10,575 bases of DNA from positions 1-10,575 of the forward strand of contig CALGUJ010000189.1 of assembly GCA_937902055.1 (NCBI GenBank), written 5' to 3'. Positions 5,931-10,575 of this stretch are shown piece after piece (within the stretch, counting starts at the first letter, position 1; every line of letters begins with the position of its first letter). Below the pieces are notes generated by a model that was given only the letters and a program-made list of their open reading frames with translations, had not been told where the DNA came from and searched no databases. The DNA comes from an uncultured Pelolinea sp. (GTDB taxonomy: Bacteria; Chloroflexota; Anaerolineae; Anaerolineales; Anaerolineaceae). A program made the translations under genes and the position numbers.

Positions 5931-7841
5931 ATGGGATTTATTGCCGAGTTCGAAACATTATTAAAAGCAATCAGCGATGTTTTGACAGCAGGGGTGGCAA
6001 TCATCGCGTTTTCGCTTTTTATCTATGCGGTTACCTTCAAACAGCATGACCGGGTAACCCTTACATTCACATTGCTGCTGTTGAGCATTGTGGTTATTTT
6101 CGGGGCGGATGCATTCGCGACGGTAGCGGCCAGCGCGGAAACTTTGCGATTAATTTTAAAAATCCATTGGTTGGGTTTGATCTTCCTGCCAACGGCTTAT
6201 TTCCATTTTTCAGATGCTTTGCTTTCAATGACTGGCAAACCCAGCCGCGGCAGGCGCAGCCTGGTGGCGATGATTTGTTTCCTGGTGAGCGTTATTTTCA
6301 GTGTGATGTTGTTAAGCGATCACCTGGTGGGGAATGTGATCGTTAATCAGCCGCCGGTGCCATATCTCGAACGCACTGTGTTGATCGACTTATTCACCAT
6401 GTTTTTCACCACTACCATGGTGTTGTCCTGGTATAACTATATTCGGGCATACCAGCGCACGGTAACACAAACCAGCCAGCGCAGAATGCTCTACCTGATT
6501 TTAAGCGCAATCGGTCCGGCATTTGGCTCTTTCCCTTATTTGCTTTATGGTTCAGGTTTTGCTTCCAGGGCTACCCTGATATTCTGGACGCTTTCCATCC
6601 TATCCAATGCGTTGGTGTATGTCACCCTGATATCGATGACTTACGCTGTCTCTTTCTTTGGATTCCCGTGGGCGGATCGTGTGATCAAGAGCCGCTTGTT
6701 TCGCTGGGTAATGCGCGGACCGGTTACAGCCAGCCTCACCCTGGGAGTGACCACGGTCATCTCCCGCCTGGGCAGGCAAATGGAAATAAACATTTCCGCC
6801 ATAAACGTTTTGGCGATGGTAGGCGTGATCATCCTCTTTGAATATTCCATCACTCTTTTTGCCCGCGTATGGGAAAGGTTTATGTTCCGCGGAAACGAAC
6901 GGGAGGAACTGGAGAAAATCCGCTCATTGGAAGACCGCTTGTTAACCAGCAATGATTTGCGCCAATTCATCGATCTAATCCTGGCAACTTTTTGCGATCT
7001 GCTGCAGGTTTCCGGCGCATGCCTGTTGATCAAAAATGGGAATAACAACAGCATCTTCGACGTTCAGGCGGGAACCCAAAAGAAGGATTACATCCAGGAA
7101 AAAGATTCTATCCTGGATCAGATCGACGAAAAGCATTTACCCACGGCTGACCGGTTTTTAAAAATTGACGGCGACGTGCATTTGTTGCCGATCTTGTATT
7201 TGCCTGAAGACCAATCAGCGGAATTCCTGGGAGCCATTGTCGTGGATGACCTGAATTGGGAGCGGATCGATGATCAAAAAATGCGCTACATCAATCGACT
7301 GGCTGCGCGCACGGCATTGGCTCTGCATGACCGAAAAATCCAGGAAAACCTTTTCGTTTCACTGGAATTGTTGACTCCGCAGGTATCGATCATACAGGAT
7401 TTGCTGGCAACTTCGCGCATCAACCAAAAGGGAATTATGAATGAAAACCCGGTGATCGAATCGACCGATTTCGACCAATGGGTCAAGGATGCTTTGGATC
7501 ATCTGTGGGGCGGCCCGAAGTTATCCCAAAGTCCGATGCTCCAATTAAAAATAGTGGAGGAAAAAGCTAGCCAAGCCAACGAGACTTCGGTAAACGCTCT
7601 GCGGGAAATCCTCAGGACTGCCATCCAGCATCTCAAACCTGAAGGAGAGCGCCAATTCACCAACGAATGGATTTTGTATAATCTATTGGAATTAAAATAT
7701 TTATCGGGATGGAAAGTGAAGGATATCGCCAGAAAATTGGCATTATCGGAAGCTGACCTTTATCGTAAACAACGAATCGCGATCAATGCTGTTTCTCAAG
7801 AGATTATCGACATGGAGAAAAGCAATTTAATAAAAACGTAG
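5931..7841 (+). CDS. multi-pass membrane protein with GAF-like and C-terminal helix-turn-helix regions
   Basis: The 636-residue protein starts with seven to nine membrane helices, at about 14-34, 43-67, 74-98, 109-129, 149-170, 186-207 and 216-242, with further hydrophobic stretches near 264-278 and 289-313. This resembles the 7TM sensor module of some histidine kinases. A signalling helix (322-343) and a GAF-like domain (about 343-470) follow. There are no HisKA H-box, N, G1 or G2 motifs, so it is not a kinase. Residues 515-575 include a WGGPKLSQSP motif (526-535). Residues 580-625 look like a sigma region 4/LuxR-type helix-turn-helix, with LLELKYLSGWKVKDIARKLA followed by LSEADLYRKQRIAI. 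Inference: a membrane-bound one-component regulator that senses a ligand and acts on DNA or another partner. It starts nine bases after the acetyltransferase gene, with only GGGA as a weak Shine-Dalgarno. Confidence 0.75.
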   Translation: MGFIAEFETLLKAISDVLTAGVAIIAFSLFIYAVTFKQHDRVTLTFTLLLLSIVVIFGADAFATVAASAETLRLILKIHWLGLIFLPTAYFHFSDALLSMTGKPSRGRRSLVAMICFLVSVIFSVMLLSDHLVGNVIVNQPPVPYLERTVLIDLFTMFFTTTMVLSWYNYIRAYQRTVTQTSQRRMLYLILSAIGPAFGSFPYLLYGSGFASRATLIFWTLSILSNALVYVTLISMTYAVSFFGFPWADRVIKSRLFRWVMRGPVTASLTLGVTTVISRLGRQMEINISAINVLAMVGVIILFEYSITLFARVWERFMFRGNEREELEKIRSLEDRLLTSNDLRQFIDLILATFCDLLQVSGACLLIKNGNNNSIFDVQAGTQKKDYIQEKDSILDQIDEKHLPTADRFLKIDGDVHLLPILYLPEDQSAEFLGAIVVDDLNWERIDDQKMRYINRLAARTALALHDRKIQENLFVSLELLTPQVSIIQDLLATSRINQKGIMNENPVIESTDFDQWVKDALDHLWGGPKLSQSPMLQLKIVEEKASQANETSVNALREILRTAIQHLKPEGERQFTNEWILYNLLELKYLSGWKVKDIARKLALSEADLYRKQRIAINAVSQEIIDMEKSNLIKT

Positions 7842-7860
7842 AACTAATTGATATGTTTTG

Positions 7861-7865
7861 GGAGG
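7861..7865 (+). promoter_or_regulatory. ribosome binding site of the S1-domain gene
   Basis: GGAGG, inside a G-rich run (7860-7870), lies six bases before ATG 7872. It selects this ATG over the in-frame TTG at 7848, which lies upstream of the site. Confidence 0.8.
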
Positions 7866-7871
7866 GTGGGA

Positions 7872-8819
7872 ATGCAGGATAAGAAAAATATGAATAACCG
7901 GCAAACTGATGGAAGTCAGTTTGACAATGGGTGGTGGGAATTTATCCTTTCCGATGAACCAGTCAAGCAGGGAATGCGGAATAATTATCCGGCCAGTCAG
8001 GAAAGCACAAGCGCTCAAGTAAAATCGTGGGAATATCTTCAGAAGGTATACCTGAACGATGAAATCGTTCAGGTGGCAATCTTTGGGTATAACAAGGGTG
8101 GATTGTTGGTGCGGGGCGACAATTTTCAGGGATTTATTCCAAATTCCCATATCCTCATGCCGGAAGGGCAGCCATTTCAACAAGAGGAGATCATTGAATA
8201 CCTGAAAACCAGGATCGGAGATACCACAACCGTCAAGGTGGTTGAGTGCACGCCGGCCCTAAACAAGATCGTTCTGTCGGAAAGAGCGGCGCAAACCGAA
8301 AACGGCAGGCGCAGGGAGTTGCTGGCTAAACTCAGGGCTGACGAAGTGGTGGACGGCCGGGTTACCAATATCACCAAATTCGGGATTTTTGTTGACCTGG
8401 GCGGAATCGAGGGATTGATCCACATTTCAGAACTGTCCTGGGGTCGGGTGCGCTGCCCATCGGATTACGTGCACATGAATGAAGTCATCTCGGTTTTAAT
8501 CCTCTCGATCGATGAGAAAGCGATGCATGTGGCCCTGAGCCTGAAACGCTTGCAACCTAACCCCTGGCTGGTGATCGAACGGAAATACAAACCAGGGGAT
8601 GTCGTACACGCTCAGGTATCAAAAATCCTGCCATATGGGGCTTTCGCCGCGTTGGATGAGGGCGTTGAAGGTTTGATCCATATCTCGACGTTTAAAATGA
8701 ATGATAAGATTAGTGACCTGAATTGCCTGATCCAGGCAGGCCAATATGTGACTGTTGAAATTCTGCAAATCGATCCTAAAAAGCACCGTTTGGGTTTGGC
8801 ATTGGTTAAAATTGATTAG
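7872..8819 (+). CDS. S1 RNA-binding domain protein (ribosomal protein S1-like, three S1 repeats)
   Basis: Probably binds RNA, as a ribosomal protein S1 homologue or a translation/RNA-turnover factor. The 315 residues have an acidic, non-repeated N-terminus (1-57) with a WWEF patch. Three S1 OB-fold repeats follow, at about 62-137 (YNKGGLLV and GFIPNSHI), 156-224 (GRVTNITKFGIFVDLGGIEG and LIHISELSW) and 240-311 (VSKILPYGAFAALDEGVEG and LIHIS). Repeats 2 and 3 are canonical; repeat 1 is more divergent. It is shorter than the four- to six-repeat S1 proteins of many bacteria, so it may be the organism's main S1 or an accessory paralogue. A perfect 11-bp inverted repeat lies within repeat 1 (8050-8074). 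The gene lies between the membrane regulator and ftsK. Confidence 0.87.
   Translation: MQDKKNMNNRQTDGSQFDNGWWEFILSDEPVKQGMRNNYPASQESTSAQVKSWEYLQKVYLNDEIVQVAIFGYNKGGLLVRGDNFQGFIPNSHILMPEGQPFQQEEIIEYLKTRIGDTTTVKVVECTPALNKIVLSERAAQTENGRRRELLAKLRADEVVDGRVTNITKFGIFVDLGGIEGLIHISELSWGRVRCPSDYVHMNEVISVLILSIDEKAMHVALSLKRLQPNPWLVIERKYKPGDVVHAQVSKILPYGAFAALDEGVEGLIHISTFKMNDKISDLNCLIQAGQYVTVEILQIDPKKHRLGLALVKID
8050..8074. repeat. perfect 11-bp inverted repeat (hairpin or dyad) inside the S1-domain gene
   Basis: ACCTGAACGAT (8050-8060) is followed by a GAA spacer (8061-8063) and then the exact complement ATCGTTCAGGT (8064-8074). As RNA it would form a stable hairpin about 180 bases into the coding region. 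As DNA it is a 25-bp dyad of the kind a dimeric repressor binds. No T-tract follows, so it is not a terminator. It may equally be a chance product of the coding sequence for YLNDEIVQV. Confidence 0.8.
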
Positions 8820-8824
8820 AGCTT

Positions 8825-10575
8825 ATGGTTAATTCTAGGAAAACGCAGCCTGTCCGGAATGGTATCCGGGAGATACTTGCGCAAACGATCCGGCGGTTTG
8901 GCCAGGATCTGATCGGAATTGTGCTGATCAGCCTGGCAATCATCACTGCATTGAGTCTCGCGGGCCTCTCCGCCGGCATAATATCCAATCGTTGGAGTGA
9001 CTGGATCGCCGGTGGATTCGGATGGGGTAGTTACATCCTGGTTGGATTTGTGGCGTACATCGGATTATTGATTCTGCTGCGCCGAATCGAGCAATTTCCT
9101 AAACTCAATCTGAAGCGGATCGTGGCTCTTGAAATTTCGCTTTTTTCGCTGTTGGCGTTGTTTTCCGCCATGCTCGGTTTTTCTGTCGACCGCGCTCACC
9201 TGGGTTTGGATGGCGGAATAGTGGGTTGGGGAGTGGCGCGTATCTTCCAAAGCGTCGTGGGAAAAATCCCGGCGGTCATTGTGATCTTCCTGATCTGGCT
9301 TGTTTCCACGCTGGATGGCCTGGGATTCATGAAGCCTTTGATTCAAAAAATCGATCGATATTTTGCCGAAGTACTTTCGCAGAATTCACCGGAAAATCGG
9401 CTCAATACTTTTACAGAGGAAGCCAGTGCGACAGCCGACCAGGAAATCGGTGGGCAGGATGACGTAAATCCGGAAATGCCGGTGGCGTCACCCCCCCAGC
9501 GCAAACTTAAATTGCCTCCGCTGGAGTTGCTGCTCGACCCTCAGAAAGCATTGTCGGATGAATCGTTCATTCACGCCAAAGCGATTCAGATAGAAAAATC
9601 ACTGGAGGAGTACGCAGTACCGGCGCGGGTGGCAGGTTACCGTGTCGGCCCCACCATTATCCAATACGCTGTCGAACCTGGTTACGTGGAGAAGGTCAAT
9701 GATGAAGGCGATGTTGTTCGCAAAAAGGTACGCGTTTCCCAGATTTCACAGTTGAACCGCGATCTCACCCTGGCGTTATCGGTGGATCGCCTCAGAATCG
9801 AAGCCCCCATTCCAGGCACCTCATTTGTGGGAATTGAGATACCCAACACCAACAGCAACCTGGTGCGGTTGAAGTCCATCCTCGGCAGCAATGAATTCAA
9901 GGCTAAACCCGCGCCGCTGAGATTGGCGTTGGGTTTGAATGTGTCCGGAATTCCCGTGACGGCAGACCTGGCGCGTATGCCGCATATGCTGGTGGCGGGC
10001 ACGACCGGTTCCGGAAAATCGGTTTTCATCACATCATTAATTACATGTCTGGCAATGAACAATTCACCGGACGATTTACGCCTGGCAATCCTGGACCCGA
10101 AGATGGTGGAATTGCTGCGCTTCAACGGTTTGCCGCATATGATGGGCAAGGTTGAAACCCAACTGGATCGCATGTTGGGGGTGCTGGCCTGGGGAATCAA
10201 GGAGATGGAAGACCGTTACCGCAAGCTGGAAGCCGCAAATGCCCGCGACCTGGATGCTTATAACGCCAAGATGGAACGGCGGGGCGGAGAACACTTACCC
10301 AAAATTGTGATCTTCATAGATGAGTTGGCTGATTTAATGCAATCGGCTCCCGACCAAACCGAAGGCTACGTGGTCCGGCTGGCGCAAATGGCGCGCGCGA
10401 CAGGCATTCATCTCATTGTTGCCACGCAGCGGCCAAGCACGGATATCATCACCGGTTTGATCAAAGCCAATTTCCCGGCGAGAATTTCTTTCATGATGGC
10501 TTCCGCGGTTGATTCGCGGGTTATCCTGGACACTAACGGTGCGGAAACACTGATGGGACGCGGCGATCTGCTTTT
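8825..10575 (+). CDS. ftsK: DNA translocase FtsK/SpoIIIE family, N-terminal and motor part (3' truncated by window)
   Basis: ATP-driven DNA pump that clears chromosome termini from the division septum and helps resolve dimers. The frame runs open from ATG 8825 past the window end (583 codons visible). Four membrane helices lie at about 29-48, 66-86, 99-119 and 134-160. A short polar linker (about 175-229) is followed by the alpha domain, opening at LPPLELLLDP (230-239) with GYRVGPTIIQYAVEPG near 271-286. A charged insert lies at 287-303, then IEAPIPGTSFVGIEIPN. Walker A is GTTGSGKS at 392-399 (K398) and Walker B is IFIDELADL, with D499. ATQRPSTDIITGLIKANFPARI follows near 539-560. The C-terminal gamma (KOPS-reading) domain would lie beyond the window. 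A 7-C run at 9491-9497 does not break the frame. The start is five bases after the S1 gene, and no good Shine-Dalgarno is seen. Confidence 0.95.
   Translation, partial: MVNSRKTQPVRNGIREILAQTIRRFGQDLIGIVLISLAIITALSLAGLSAGIISNRWSDWIAGGFGWGSYILVGFVAYIGLLILLRRIEQFPKLNLKRIVALEISLFSLLALFSAMLGFSVDRAHLGLDGGIVGWGVARIFQSVVGKIPAVIVIFLIWLVSTLDGLGFMKPLIQKIDRYFAEVLSQNSPENRLNTFTEEASATADQEIGGQDDVNPEMPVASPPQRKLKLPPLELLLDPQKALSDESFIHAKAIQIEKSLEEYAVPARVAGYRVGPTIIQYAVEPGYVEKVNDEGDVVRKKVRVSQISQLNRDLTLALSVDRLRIEAPIPGTSFVGIEIPNTNSNLVRLKSILGSNEFKAKPAPLRLALGLNVSGIPVTADLARMPHMLVAGTTGSGKSVFITSLITCLAMNNSPDDLRLAILDPKMVELLRFNGLPHMMGKVETQLDRMLGVLAWGIKEMEDRYRKLEAANARDLDAYNAKMERRGGEHLPKIVIFIDELADLMQSAPDQTEGYVVRLAQMARATGIHLIVATQRPSTDIITGLIKANFPARISFMMASAVDSRVILDTNGAETLMGRGDLL

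Noticed and set aside
8561..8598. Inverted repeat CCCCTGG / CCAGGGG in the S1-domain gene
   Set aside because: Only 7 bp with a 24-base loop, which is expected by chance in a window of this size.
9346..9362. ATCGATCGAT palindrome in ftsK
   Set aside because: A short self-complementary run made by Ile-Asp-Arg codons, with no flanking symmetry.
9491..9497. Run of seven C as a possible frameshift in ftsK
   Set aside because: The same frame gives good FtsK sequence on both sides, so no frameshift is present.

Overview
The window is a gene-dense stretch of a bacterial chromosome with all ten genes on the + strand and about 50% GC. It shows no mobile element, tRNA, rRNA or CRISPR. The gene set suggests a Chloroflexota bacterium of the Anaerolineae type. 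The clues are a type-2 IleS tail, a Thr/Pro/Gln-rich linker leading to an Ig-like domain, a kinase-less 7TM-GAF-HTH protein, and an FtsK with a short charged insert before its motor core. This assignment is inference from family resemblance, not a search result.

Bases 1-3736 are housekeeping: the 3' end of ileS, a strong intrinsic terminator, a DUF123 (GIY-YIG-like) protein, lspA (lipoprotein signal peptidase), rluD (23S pseudouridine synthase) and a low-specificity threonine aldolase. lspA overlaps rluD, and rluD meets the aldolase in a TAATG junction, so these three look translationally coupled. A 79-base gap (3737-3815) carries a clear extended -10 promoter and a good Shine-Dalgarno for a purine nucleoside phosphorylase.

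Bases 4697-10575 hold five tightly packed genes with gaps of 4, 9, 30 and 5 bases. They encode a two-helix membrane protein with an extracytoplasmic Ig-like domain, a GNAT acetyltransferase, a large multi-pass membrane protein with GAF and C-terminal helix-turn-helix regions but no kinase, a three-repeat S1-domain RNA-binding protein, and the N-terminal 583 codons of FtsK/SpoIIIE, which runs off the window. The first three have no assigned pathway. Their packing suggests a membrane sensing and regulatory unit co-transcribed with an RNA-binding protein and the DNA translocase.

The best leads are the kinase-less membrane regulator with a DNA-binding-like tail, a perfect 11-bp hairpin/dyad inside the S1 gene, and the ileS terminator whose T-tract ends directly at the start codon of the next gene.
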